Below are positions 8,190-15,856 of a DNA stretch of 38,987 bases, one piece after another. The number at the start of each line of letters is the position of its first letter. The stretch's first letter is position 1. The DNA is from Asaia bogorensis (lineage in GTDB: Bacteria; Pseudomonadota; Alphaproteobacteria; Reyranellales; Reyranellaceae): NCBI GenBank assembly GCA_945889625.1, contig CAMDCE010000050.1, positions 1 to 38,987 on the forward strand. The letters are read 5' to 3'. Made by a program: the position numbers and the translations under genes. A model generated the notes under the pieces. That model worked only from the letters and a program-made list of their open reading frames with translations. It did no database searches and was not told where the DNA came from.

Positions 8190-8951
8190 ATGAAGGGCGC
8201 GTTGGTCACCGGGGCGGGCACGCGGATCGGCCGTGCGCTGGCGCTTGCGCTGGCGGCGGACGGCTTTTTCGTCTTCGTGCATCACAATCGTTCGGCCGCC
8301 GAGGCGCGCGCCACGGTGGCCGACATCAAGGCGGCCGGCGGCGGCGCCAAGGCGGTGCGCGCCGATCTTGCCTCCGCCCGGCAGGCCGCGGCGCTGATCG
8401 GCCGCTGCCGGGCCAGGGATGTGCAGCTCACCTGTCTGGTGAACAGCGCCTCGCTGTTCAAGCTCGACCGCGCCCACACCGCGACGGCGGTCGATTTCGA
8501 CCTCCACATGGCGGTGAACCTGCGCGCGCCGCTGCTGCTGTCACAGGCGCTGGCCAGGCAATTGCCGGAGGGTGAGACCGGCCTGGTCGTGAACCTGCTC
8601 GACCAGAAGCTGTTCAACCTCAATCCGGATTTCCTGAGCTACACGCTCTCCAAGGTGGGTCTCCAGGGTCTGACCAAGCTCCTGGCGCAGTCCTTCGCGC
8701 CCCGCCTGCGCGTGGCCGGCATCGCGCCCGGCCTCACGCTGCGCAGCGGCAGCCAGACCGACGCGCGCTTTGCCCAGCAGCACACGGAGAATCCGCTGGG
8801 CATCGGCGTCACTACCGACGATCTGGCGCGCGCGCTCCGCTTCATCGTGGCGACGCCGAGCTACACCGGCGACACGCTGGTCGTCGACAGCGGCGAGCAT
8901 CTCATCGGCCGGCCGCGCGACATCGCTTTCGACAAGAAAAAGAAGAAGTGA
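8190..8951 (+). CDS. SDR oxidoreductase, pteridine reductase / dihydromonapterin reductase-like
   Basis: This is a 253-aa short-chain dehydrogenase. The cofactor loop TGAGTRIGRAL at 7-17 has Arg12 in place of the usual Gly-rich turn, as in PTR1/FolM enzymes, which prefer NADPH. NSAS lies at 85-88. The active site reads LLDQK...YTLSK with Asp138, Tyr151 and Lys155. PTR1-type pteridine reductases use Asp where most SDRs have the catalytic Ser, so pterin reduction (dihydrobiopterin or dihydromonapterin to the tetrahydro form) is the best guess. The very next gene is folB, one base after this stop, which supports a pterin role. The C-terminus is a Lys-rich tail (DKKKKK). No strong ribosome-binding site is visible. 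Confidence 0.8.
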   Translation: MKGALVTGAGTRIGRALALALAADGFFVFVHHNRSAAEARATVADIKAAGGGAKAVRADLASARQAAALIGRCRARDVQLTCLVNSASLFKLDRAHTATAVDFDLHMAVNLRAPLLLSQALARQLPEGETGLVVNLLDQKLFNLNPDFLSYTLSKVGLQGLTKLLAQSFAPRLRVAGIAPGLTLRSGSQTDARFAQQHTENPLGIGVTTDDLARALRFIVATPSYTGDTLVVDSGEHLIGRPRDIAFDKKKKK

Positions 8952-8952
8952 C

Positions 8953-9315
8953 ATGGCCAACGACGCTGATCGCCGCATCTTCATCCGCGACTTCCGCCTG
9001 CAGGTCTCGATCGGCATTCACGATTTCGAGCAGGGCGCGCCGCAGACCGTGGTCGTGAATGCCGACCTGCTGCTGGCGCCGGCCGGCAAGGCGCACAACG
9101 ACCGGATCGGCAACGTGCTGAACTACGACACCGTGCATGACGGCATCGTGGCGCTGGCCAAGGGCCGCCACTTCAACCTGCAGGAGACGCTGTGCGAGGC
9201 GATCCTCGATCTTTGCCTTGCCCAGCCCGGGGTGATCGAGGCGCGCGTCTCGACCGAGAAACCCGACGTCTACAAGGATTGCCGCGTCGGCTACGAGGCG
9301 GTGCGCCGCAGATGA
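8953..9315 (+). CDS. folB: Dihydroneopterin aldolase
   Basis: This is a 120-aa protein of normal FolB length. The family cleaves 7,8-dihydroneopterin to 6-hydroxymethyl-7,8-dihydropterin and glycolaldehyde in folate synthesis, and some members epimerise to monapterin. It shows SIGIHDFEQGAPQ near residues 19-31 with Glu26, the active-site Tyr58 in LNYDTV, and Lys103 in TEKPDVYKD, matching the Glu/Tyr/Lys set of characterised FolB enzymes. The ATG at 8953 is one base past the stop of the SDR gene, so the two are translationally coupled. The other folate genes (folK, folP, folE) are not in this window. Confidence 0.88.
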   Translation: MANDADRRIFIRDFRLQVSIGIHDFEQGAPQTVVVNADLLLAPAGKAHNDRIGNVLNYDTVHDGIVALAKGRHFNLQETLCEAILDLCLAQPGVIEARVSTEKPDVYKDCRVGYEAVRRR

Positions 9316-9332
9316 GTCCGTCATTTCCCATC

Positions 9333-9514
9333 CCTCCCCCGTCTGCGGGGGAGGTGTCGTCGTCATATGACGACGGAGGGGGTCGGAGGCGTTAGTCATG
9401 AATTATGACCCCCTCCGTCGCGGATTACCGCGACACCTCCCCCGCAGACGGAGGAGGGCATGACCCCCTCCGTCCGCGCAGACGCGGACACCTCCCCCGA
9501 AGACGGGGGAGGGG
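9333..9514. repeat. R2 repeat, copy E (three half-units)
   Basis: This compound copy of the short subtype has three half-units. Their hairpin 2 stems are TCGTCAT/ATGACGA, TCGCGG/CCGCGA and TCCGCG/CGCGGA. Its last arm, GGGGGAGGGG, ends two bases before the ATG of the DMT exporter and acts as that gene's purine-rich translation signal. Confidence 0.85.
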
Positions 9515-9515
9515 T

Positions 9516-10433
9516 ATGACCCACGAGCGCAAGCAGCTGCTGGGTGCCTTCGCCGCCATGGTGTTCGTCGGCGCCTCATGGGGCGCCAACGTGCCCGTCA
9601 CCAAGGTGATGCTGGCCTATTTCGACCTGATCCCGATGTCGGCACTGCGTACTGCCGGAGCCACCGTCACTCTGGCGCTGGTGCTGGTGGTGGTCGAGAG
9701 CAGCCGGTCGCTGCGGATCGGCATCGGCTTCACGCGGTTCGCCCTGCTCGGCCTGATGATGAGCAGCTTCTTCTGCTTCTACACATTGGGCATCCAGTTC
9801 AGCAATCCGATCAGCGCGGCGGCCGTGCAGGTGGCGGGCCCGCTGGTCTCGGCCGTCACGGTGCGGCTGGTCACCGGCCATCGCTTCGATCCCGGTTTCG
9901 GCACGGCGCTCGGCCTCACCATGCTGGGCGGCCTCATCCTGGTGTCGGGCACCCTGGTCGGACAGACCGTCACGCTGGGCGGTGGCGAGCTCGTGGTGCT
10001 GGGGAGCAATGCGCTGTGGACCCTCTACAGCCTGAAGGCGCAGGCCTGGTTCGACCACGCGAGCCAGCTTCAGCGCAGCTACGTCGCCTCGCTGTCGGCG
10101 ATGGGCTGGATGGTGGCGCTGAGTGCCATCCTGATTGCAGCCGGCTGGTCGGAATCGCCCTTCTGGATCGCCGACGGCTGGGTGTGGACGCAGTTATTCG
10201 CCGTGGCGATCTTCGCGTCGGGCCTCGGCGGCTATTTCTGGAACGTCGGCGCCTCCCGGCTCGGCGTCGCGGTGGCCTCGCTGTGGGTCAATCTCGTGCC
10301 GTTTTTCGCCGTGCTATGGTCCATGGCCTACGGCTTCCGGCCGAACGTCTATCAGATCGTCGGCGGCTTGGTGGCGCTGAGCGGAGTGGTCTATATGCAA
10401 TGGCGCAGGTTGCAGACGGTGGAACGAACATGA
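9516..10433 (+). CDS. EamA/DMT-family transporter
   Basis: This is a 305-aa drug/metabolite transporter with about ten membrane helices in two EamA repeats. The first contains GASWGANVPVTKVML near residue 20; the second begins near residue 155 and ends with VASLWVNLVPFFAVLWSMAY and VVYMQWRR. The start at 9516 is the first ATG outside the R2 repeat, and the only purine-rich signal before it (GGGGGAGGGG) is the repeat arm itself. Its TGA overlaps the ATG of the next gene by four bases, so it is coupled to two sugar-modifying enzymes. The exported compound is unknown; a link to amino-sugar metabolism is inference from position. Confidence 0.85.
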   Translation: MTHERKQLLGAFAAMVFVGASWGANVPVTKVMLAYFDLIPMSALRTAGATVTLALVLVVVESSRSLRIGIGFTRFALLGLMMSSFFCFYTLGIQFSNPISAAAVQVAGPLVSAVTVRLVTGHRFDPGFGTALGLTMLGGLILVSGTLVGQTVTLGGGELVVLGSNALWTLYSLKAQAWFDHASQLQRSYVASLSAMGWMVALSAILIAAGWSESPFWIADGWVWTQLFAVAIFASGLGGYFWNVGASRLGVAVASLWVNLVPFFAVLWSMAYGFRPNVYQIVGGLVALSGVVYMQWRRLQTVERT

Positions 10434-10888
10434 CGGCGCCCGTTCTCGAGGCCCGCAACTGCCGCTGGATTGCCGTGCCCGGCGCCGCCGATGCGCGCGG
10501 CCGGGTGAATTTTCTCGAGCTGGGCAAAGGCCTCGACTTCCAGCCGCTGCGGCTGTTCTGGCTGCATGGCGTGGCGCCCGGTCAATGGCGCGGCCGCCAT
10601 GGCCATCGCCACTCACAACTCGTGTTGATCGCCGCAAACGGCAGCTGCCGGGCCCATCTCGACGACGGCACGGTCAAGCAGACGGTGACGCTCGACGATC
10701 CGGCCAGGGCGCTCTACGTCGGAACCTGGGTGTGGCACGAGCTGACCGACTTCGCACCCCAGACGGCGATCGTGATCATCGCCTCCTCGCTCTACGACGA
10801 AGCCGAGTACCTGCGCGACTACGAGGTCTTCAAGCGCGAAGCCCTCGAGCGCAGAAGAGGGGCGCACGCCCGGGGAAGCAGGGCGTGA
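10430..10888 (+). CDS. Sugar 3,4-ketoisomerase-like cupin (WxcM/FdtA/QdtA family)
   Basis: This is a 152-aa cupin. The family converts dTDP-4-keto-6-deoxy-D-glucose to a 3-keto-6-deoxy sugar (galacto with FdtA, gluco with QdtA) before transamination. The signature RGRHGHRHSQLVLI at 54-67 has His57, His59 and His61 in the place of the catalytic RGxHAHKxxxQ motif of FdtA. The C-terminal WVWHELTDF and SSLYDEAEYLRDYEVFKRE are typical of WxcM-like C-terminal domains. The ATG overlaps the stop of the DMT gene (ATGA), and the TGA overlaps the GTG of the aminotransferase (GTGA). The exact product isomer cannot be read from sequence. His at the usual Lys position of the motif is a deviation worth noting. 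Confidence 0.8.
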   Translation: MTAPVLEARNCRWIAVPGAADARGRVNFLELGKGLDFQPLRLFWLHGVAPGQWRGRHGHRHSQLVLIAANGSCRAHLDDGTVKQTVTLDDPARALYVGTWVWHELTDFAPQTAIVIIASSLYDEAEYLRDYEVFKREALERRRGAHARGSRA

Positions 10889-11988
10889 TCGTCTTTCTCG
10901 ACATGAAATCGGCCTATGTCGAGCTCAAGACCGAGCTCGATGCCGCTTATACGCGCGTCATGGAGTCGGGCTGGTTCGTGCTCGGCAGGGAGGTCGAGGC
11001 CTTCGAGGCCGAGTACGCCGCCTTCTGCGGCACCAGGCACTGCGTCGGGCTCGCCAATGGCCTGGAGGCGCTCGAGCTGGTGTTGCGCGCCTGGGATCTT
11101 GGGCCCGGCGACGAGGTCATCGTGCCGTCCAATACCTATATCGCGACCTGGCTCGCGGTCACCGCGTTGGGCGCCAAGGTCGTGCCCGTGGAACCGACGC
11201 CCGCCGGTCCCAACATCGATCCCGAGCGCATTGCCGCGGCGATCACGCCGCGGACCAGGGCGATCATGCCGGTCCATCTCTATGGCGAGCCGGCCGACAT
11301 GGACGCGATCAGGATGCTGGCCGACAAGCACGGGCTGAAGGTGATCGAGGACGTGGCACAGGCCCAGGGGGCAAGAGTGCGCGGCCGGCGCACCGGATCG
11401 CTGGGTCATGCCGGCGCGCACAGCTTCTTTCCGACCAAGAACATCGGCGCCTATGGCGACGGCGGCGCCGTCACCACCGACGATGCAAAGCTCGCCGAGC
11501 GGCTGCGGACCTTGCGCAACTACGGCAGCAAGGTGAAGTACGTGAACCTCGAGCGCGGCTACAATTCGCGGCTCGACGAGATGCAGGCGGCGTTCCTGCG
11601 CGTAAAGCTGAAGAGCCTCGATGGCTGGAACGAGCGGCGCCGCCGGATCGCCGCGCGCTATGACGACAGGCTGGCCGGCATTCCCGGGCTCGGCCTGCCG
11701 CGCGCCCCGCAATGGGCCGAGCCGGTGTGGCACCTCTATGTCGTGCGGGCCGACCGTCGCGCCGATCTGGTCAAGGCGCTCGACAAGGCAGGCATTGGCT
11801 CGCTGATCCACTATCCGATCCCGCCGCACCTCCAGCAGGCCTATGCCGATCTCGGGGCCGGCAAGGGTGCCTATCCGCTGGCGGAGAAACTCGCCGACAC
11901 GGTGCTCAGCCTGCCGATGGGGCCGCACATGGCGCTGGAGCAGGTGGACGAGGTGGCGGCCGTCGTGCGGACAACGCTCATCAGCTAG
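10885..11988 (+). CDS. DegT/DnrJ/EryC1/StrS sugar aminotransferase (FdtB/QdtB-like)
   Basis: This is a 367-aa PLP enzyme of the sugar aminotransferase family. The cofactor Lys is K185 in FFPTKNIGAYGDGG, Asp156 in IEDVAQA should hold the pyridine nitrogen, and the N-terminus MIVFLDMKSAYVELK is typical. With the preceding ketoisomerase it would make dTDP-3-amino-3,6-dideoxyhexose (Fuc3N or Qui3N) from a 3-keto intermediate. I chose the GTG at 10885: it overlaps the previous stop, has an upstream GGGGAAGCAGGG signal, and restores the family N-terminus. The TAG stop is the first three bases of R2 copy F. No acyltransferase or glycosyltransferase follows. Confidence 0.88.
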   Translation: MIVFLDMKSAYVELKTELDAAYTRVMESGWFVLGREVEAFEAEYAAFCGTRHCVGLANGLEALELVLRAWDLGPGDEVIVPSNTYIATWLAVTALGAKVVPVEPTPAGPNIDPERIAAAITPRTRAIMPVHLYGEPADMDAIRMLADKHGLKVIEDVAQAQGARVRGRRTGSLGHAGAHSFFPTKNIGAYGDGGAVTTDDAKLAERLRTLRNYGSKVKYVNLERGYNSRLDEMQAAFLRVKLKSLDGWNERRRRIAARYDDRLAGIPGLGLPRAPQWAEPVWHLYVVRADRRADLVKALDKAGIGSLIHYPIPPHLQQAYADLGAGKGAYPLAEKLADTVLSLPMGPHMALEQVDEVAAVVRTTLIS

Positions 11989-12214
11989 GGTCTTTCCGAT
12001 GAGAGTTGAATCGTCTTTTTTCCTCCCCAGTCTGCTGGGGAGGTGGCGCCGTCTAGCCGTTTCGCCGCCGTCGGCGGCGAAAGCGGCATAGGCCTCGGAG
12101 GAGTCAGAAGCCCCAGTCGTGACCCCTCCGTCGGCGTCAGACGCCGACACCTCCCCTTCGCGGATTCCGCGAAGGGGAGGAAAGGCTTGATCCAATAGCC
12201 GTCGAAAGACTCTA
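11986..12214. repeat. R2 repeat, copy F (full outer arms, expanded inner hairpin)
   Basis: The left end is TAGGGTCTTTCCGATG and the right end is its inverse, AAAGACTCTA. The left hairpin 2 is expanded and holds an extra palindrome, TCGCCGCCGTCGGCGGCGA. The right hairpin 2 is TCGGCGTC/GACGCCGA, and the right hairpin 1 has a longer stem, TTCGCGGATTCCGCGAA. Both flanking convergent genes end on TAG codons formed by this copy. Confidence 0.87.
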
Positions 12215-12412
12215 GCCGAACGGTCGACGCTCCGGATCCGGATGAATACCGTTGCGCATGCGGTCATGGCGAGCAGCCGTATCTGAGCCGCCCAACGGCG
12301 TGTAGCCCGGCGTGTAGCGGGGCGACGCGTAGGGATAGTCGTTGAATTGGCCGCACCCTGCGATGAGCCCGGCAAGCGCCGCCGTAACGACGATGCACCG
12401 GACAGGACTCAT
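12212..12412 (-). CDS. Small lipoprotein, unknown function
   Basis: This is a 66-aa protein with a lipoprotein signal peptide: MSPVRCIVVTAALAGLIAGC, a lipobox LIAGC with Cys20. The mature part is short and Pro/Tyr-rich (YPYASPRYTPGYTPLGG). A GGAG sequence lies at a good distance before the ATG at 12412. The signal peptide resembles that of the larger lipoprotein gene at 12562 (both have IVxTAA...AGC), suggesting a shared origin. Both genes run leftward with an R3 palindrome between them, so they are probably one transcript. The TAG stop is supplied by R2 copy F. I do not recognise a family. Confidence 0.7.
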   Translation of the reverse strand: MSPVRCIVVTAALAGLIAGCGQFNDYPYASPRYTPGYTPLGGSDTAARHDRMRNGIHPDPERRPFG

Positions 12413-12433
12413 CGTGGTCTCCTCGACGACCGG

Positions 12434-12565
12434 CTACAGCGCGATGACTTTTGCTTCGGCCGTCGGCCCGGCCCCGCAGCTGTGGCGCGATGGTTGGCCA
12501 TCGCACCTGAGCGGTGCACGAGCCGGGCCGACGGCATGATTCCGGTGAAAGTCATCGCGCTTTAG
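12434..12565. repeat. R3 palindromic repeat, full copy
   Basis: The left end is CTACAGCGCGATGACTTTTG and the right end is GGTGAAAGTCATCGCGCTTTAG. Inner arms GCCGTCGGCCCGGC and GCCGGGCCGACGGC pair. It lies between the two small lipoprotein genes. Its terminal CTTTAG gives the TAA stop of the gene at 12562 on the minus strand. Confidence 0.85.
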
Positions 12566-12864
12566 TTGCGCTCGGGGCCGCCGTGGATGCCCTGATAGTT
12601 CCGGTAATAGTCCCACTTCGACGCGTATTTGTTGTCGGACGTGGCGTACGGATTCGGGTTGGGGTAGGCGCTGGCCGGCGGATAATAGGTGCCACCGGAG
12701 TAGTAGCCTTCCGAATAAGCGGAACGCTGCGCGTAGGTGTTGCCGCTCGGATAGTACACGTCCGACCGGTAGGCTTGGTTGCGCGGATAGTAAGGCTCCT
12801 GCGCGCACCCGGCGACGGCGCCGACAAGCACCGCAGCCGTGACGATAGAGCGGACATACCTCAT
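12562..12864 (-). CDS. Tyrosine-rich small lipoprotein, unknown function
   Basis: This is a 100-aa lipoprotein precursor. The signal is MRYVRSIVTAAVLVGAVAGC with a lipobox ending at Cys20. The mature part is rich in Tyr, Pro, Ser and Asn (VYYPSGNTYAQRSAY, YYSGGTYYPPASAYPNPNPY) and probably disordered, ending YQGIHGGPERN. The ATG at 12864 has a clear AGGAGA ribosome-binding site eight or so bases upstream; longer upstream frames are not needed. The TAA stop comes from the R3 repeat. It is likely an envelope component co-transcribed with the 66-aa lipoprotein downstream. I do not recognise a family. Confidence 0.75.
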   Translation of the reverse strand: MRYVRSIVTAAVLVGAVAGCAQEPYYPRNQAYRSDVYYPSGNTYAQRSAYSEGYYSGGTYYPPASAYPNPNPYATSDNKYASKWDYYRNYQGIHGGPERN

Positions 12865-13017
12865 GGGGATCTCCTGTTCCTGTAAGGAGTAAACCCGCAA
12901 TCCGGCGGACGGTTCCGTCGGCCACCGATGCCGGCGTCGGCAAAAAGGCCTGATTGCGGCAAACCTCGGACGATGTGGTAGACCTTGGCGGCGCAAGGCT
13001 CGTTCGGGGGAGGCCCA

Positions 13018-13884
13018 ATGCCATTGAAAATCGGCGCTGTCATGTTCTTCACCACGGACTCCATGCAGCCCGCCCCGCTGGGGCGCGCGCTGGAGGAGCG
13101 CGGTTTCGAATCGCTGTGGGTGCCCGAACACACCCACATCCCGTCGTCGCGCAAGACCGCCTATCCGGCGGGCGGCGGCCTGATCCGGCCGTATTACGAC
13201 ATCATGGACCCGTTCCTGGCGCTCAACACGGCGGCCACGGTGACGACCAAGCTCAAGATCGGCACCGGCATCGCGCTGGTCATCCAGCGCGACCCGATCG
13301 TCACGGCCAAGGCCGTCTCGACCATCGACCAGCTCTCGGGCGGCCGCTTCCTGTTCGGCGTCGGCAACGGCTGGAACCAGGACGAGATCGAAAACCACGG
13401 CACCGAGTTCAAGACGCGCCACAAGCTGGCGCGCGAGCGCATCGAGGCGATGAAGGCCATCTGGGCGAACGAAGAACCGGAGTATCACGGCGAGTTCGTC
13501 AACTTCGACAAGATGAAGCAGTGGCCCAAGCCCAGGCAGACGCCGCATCCGCCGATCATCGTCGGCGGCAGGTTCCCGCACGCGGCACGACGGGCGATCC
13601 GCTACGGCGACGGCTGGATCCCGCGCGACGATTGGCTTGAGCGGGACGGTGCGGGTGTCATCGACCAGTTCCGCGCTTTGGCGAAGGAATCCGGTCGCGA
13701 TCCCGCCAGCCTGCCGATCAGCATCTTCCGCGTGCCCGACAATATCGAGCGCCTGCGGCTGTGCGAAAAGATCGGCATCGACCGCATCGTCTTCTCCCTG
13801 CCGGCCGAGAAGGAGGACAAGATCCTGCCGATCCTCGACCGCTGGGTTGACCTGAAGCGGCAGCTCGGCGACGGGGCTGGATGA
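13018..13884 (+). CDS. LLM-class flavin-dependent oxidoreductase (F420-type subfamily)
   Basis: This is a 288-aa luciferase-like TIM-barrel protein. It shows ALEERGFESLWVPEHTHIP near residues 25-43, LKIGTGIALVIQRDPIVTAKAVSTID near 76-100 (given here in part as the IGTGI...RDP block), the segment LSGGRFLFGVGNGWNQDEIE, and IIVGG. These are hallmarks of the bacterial luciferase-like family, close to the group annotated as probable F420-dependent; many proteobacterial members instead use FMN. The substrate is unknown. The ATG at 13018 has a strong GGGGGAGG signal. Its stop overlaps the start of the next gene (ATGA), so the membrane protein that follows is translationally coupled to it. Confidence 0.83.
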   Translation: MPLKIGAVMFFTTDSMQPAPLGRALEERGFESLWVPEHTHIPSSRKTAYPAGGGLIRPYYDIMDPFLALNTAATVTTKLKIGTGIALVIQRDPIVTAKAVSTIDQLSGGRFLFGVGNGWNQDEIENHGTEFKTRHKLARERIEAMKAIWANEEPEYHGEFVNFDKMKQWPKPRQTPHPPIIVGGRFPHAARRAIRYGDGWIPRDDWLERDGAGVIDQFRALAKESGRDPASLPISIFRVPDNIERLRLCEKIGIDRIVFSLPAEKEDKILPILDRWVDLKRQLGDGAG

Positions 13885-15296
13885 GCCTGGCCGATGGAGT
13901 CGAACGGGCGGCATTCTGGCTGACCGTCATCCTTGCAGGCGCAACTTTCTGGATTTCGCCCCGCCCGCCGATGGAAGACCTGGCCCAGCATGCAGGACAG
14001 GTCGTGCTGTGGCGCGACCTGCTGCTGGGAACGTCGAAGTGGCAGCCACTTCTCCAGGTGAACTATTTCACGCCCTATCTGCTGGGCAGTGGCCTCGCGC
14101 TGCTGCTGTCTTTCGTCATGCCGGTCGGGGCGGCACTGAAGCTGCTGCTTACGCTGTCGTATTGCGGCTTCGTCGCGGCATGCATCCTGTTGCGCCGCTG
14201 GATGGGTGGCGACCGGCGATTGGATTGGCTGTTCGTCACCGGCTTCTTTGGACTGGCCTATGCCTATGGCTTTTTTCCTTTTCTGATCGCGCTGCCGATC
14301 GCGGTTCTCTTCACGGCTCTTGCCCATCGCCATGCCGGGCGTCCGACGCCGGCTTGGGGCGCACTGCTGTGCATGACGGGTTTGGCGCTCTTCTTCGCCC
14401 ATGGACTGGCCTTTCTGTTCGCCAATGCCATCGGCGTGACATTTCTTCTGCTGAGGCGGCAGTCCCTCAGGCTCCTGTCGATCGGCGCACTTCCCTACGC
14501 GGCACTCGGCCTGCTGTGCCTGGTCTATTTTTTCTCGAGTCCGCCGGGTGATCCGGCAAGTCCGCAATGGCTTGGCCTGTTCGGCGGACTGAACAATCTG
14601 CTGTTCTTTCCGTTTGGCAGTCCGGGCGTGGATTGGCTGTACACACTTCTGGTGCCGCTCCTGCTTTGTGCTCCGCTGGTGCTCGGGTGTCGCATCAATT
14701 GGCGCAACAAGGCGGCGTTTGTGCCGATATCCGTCCTGCTACTGTGGCTGGCGCTTGTGCCGGAGTCGTGGGCGGACAACTGGTTTGCCGCTTCCCGCTT
14801 TGCCGTATTCTTTCTGCCCTTTTATGCGCTGATGTTCTCAGCTCCCGAGCCGGCCGGTCGTCGGCCATGGCTCATGCTGACGGTGGCTCCTGCGCTGTGC
14901 CTTGCCTTTGTCGCGATCCATGCCGGACGCTCGATGGCCTTCTCCAGGGAAAGCCGGTCGTTCGATGACGTGCTCGCGGCGACCGAGCCCGGATATCGCG
15001 TCCGGGGGGTGGTCCTCGATGCCGCCAGCGCAGCGGCGGCCAACCCGAGGGCCTACGCCAGTTTCCCGGTCTGGTACCAGGTCGAGAAGCAAGGACTCGC
15101 CGATCCCAATTTTGCGTATTTCCCGATCCAGGTTGTGAGCTTTCGAGACAGAAGATTGGCGACCGGCGACTACCGGTATTACTTCGTCCGCCATGCCGGT
15201 CCGCTGCCGGCGAAGGTCTTTCCCGACGGTGCGTGCAACCCCGTCCTGCGGAAGTCCTCCGGGAATTGGTCAGTCTTCGAAAACTCGAATTGCTGA
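13881..15296 (+). CDS. Multi-pass membrane protein, GT-C-like topology, unknown function
   Basis: This is a 471-aa protein with roughly ten to twelve membrane helices over the first 350 residues and a soluble C-terminal domain of about 110 residues. After helix 1 comes SPRPPMEDLAQHAGQVVLW. An acidic ED pair in the first periplasmic loop next to a His is the arrangement seen in GT-C glycosyltransferases that use polyprenyl-phosphate sugars, but I cannot identify a family. The C-terminal part contains VLDAASAAAANPRAYASFPV and ends in NSNC. It overlaps the LLM gene by four bases. A role in envelope glycan assembly is speculative. Confidence 0.7.
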   Translation: MSLADGVERAAFWLTVILAGATFWISPRPPMEDLAQHAGQVVLWRDLLLGTSKWQPLLQVNYFTPYLLGSGLALLLSFVMPVGAALKLLLTLSYCGFVAACILLRRWMGGDRRLDWLFVTGFFGLAYAYGFFPFLIALPIAVLFTALAHRHAGRPTPAWGALLCMTGLALFFAHGLAFLFANAIGVTFLLLRRQSLRLLSIGALPYAALGLLCLVYFFSSPPGDPASPQWLGLFGGLNNLLFFPFGSPGVDWLYTLLVPLLLCAPLVLGCRINWRNKAAFVPISVLLLWLALVPESWADNWFAASRFAVFFLPFYALMFSAPEPAGRRPWLMLTVAPALCLAFVAIHAGRSMAFSRESRSFDDVLAATEPGYRVRGVVLDAASAAAANPRAYASFPVWYQVEKQGLADPNFAYFPIQVVSFRDRRLATGDYRYYFVRHAGPLPAKVFPDGACNPVLRKSSGNWSVFENSNC

Positions 15297-15302
15297 TTTG
15301 GC

Positions 15303-15734
15303 TCAGGCGCCGAGGCTCGCCGGCGATACAGGGGCGAGCGGCGTTGAAAGCGCGACGGGTTGGAAATCGTGAGCCGGCAGGCCAAGCGCCTCATAGGCTT
15401 CGGGGAGGGTGTGCATGACCATCGGCTCGAGGCTGTCTCGCGACTGATACGTACCGAAAATCCGCATCATGCCGAAGACCACGCCATTTGCGACGATGGC
15501 GCGCTTCTGGCCAACCATGATCTGCGGCCGCAACCCACGCGAAACAGTCTCGGCTACGGTGACCGCCATTGAATCGACGCAACTGAAATCGAGCAGTCCG
15601 GCAGCGGGTCCGTGCCGGGCCAGGCACTCCCTGGTGGCAACATCGGACGCAACCAGATCCTGTTCGGTGAGCGTGCCGCTGAAGCGGGCGAGCCACGTCC
15701 GGTGTTTCTCGTCGTAGGCGAATGGATGAAACAT
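15303..15734 (-). CDS. Hypothetical protein, STAS/SpoIIAA-like fold suspected
   Basis: This is a 143-aa soluble protein. Its opening FAYDEKHRTWLARFSGTLTE followed by QDLVASDVATRECLARHGPA and LLDFSCVDSM resembles the strand-helix pattern of small SpoIIAA-like/STAS proteins (a strand ending in F-G-x-L-T, a helix, and a strand ending in D-F-S). I infer the fold from this pattern only. The ATG at 15734 has a good GGGGAGGG signal; frames extending further upstream run into non-coding repeat sequence. It is convergent with the membrane protein gene, six bases apart, and divergent from the first OmpA-like gene. Function unknown. Confidence 0.65.
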   Translation of the reverse strand: MFHPFAYDEKHRTWLARFSGTLTEQDLVASDVATRECLARHGPAAGLLDFSCVDSMAVTVAETVSRGLRPQIMVGQKRAIVANGVVFGMMRIFGTYQSRDSLEPMVMHTLPEAYEALGLPAHDFQPVALSTPLAPVSPASLGA

Positions 15735-15856
15735 GACTGGCACCCTCCCCGGGCGGCCTCCTTGAGCCATGTGGCCTCCAATAGTGGCCGAAAATCCGCC
15801 AAACCATGTACATGCGGACAGAATCGATTTCGCGGCGGCCGGCCCGTCCTCGGCCG

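Noticed and set aside
9333..9514. Possible CRISPR array in the repeated palindromes
   Set aside because: The units are inverted, not direct, vary in stem sequence, and have no regularly spaced unique spacers; no cas genes are present.
12562..13914. Extending the Tyr-rich lipoprotein to a 450-aa protein
   Set aside because: The extra N-terminal part is antisense to the LLM gene. The internal ATG at 12864 has a ribosome-binding site and begins a perfect lipoprotein signal.
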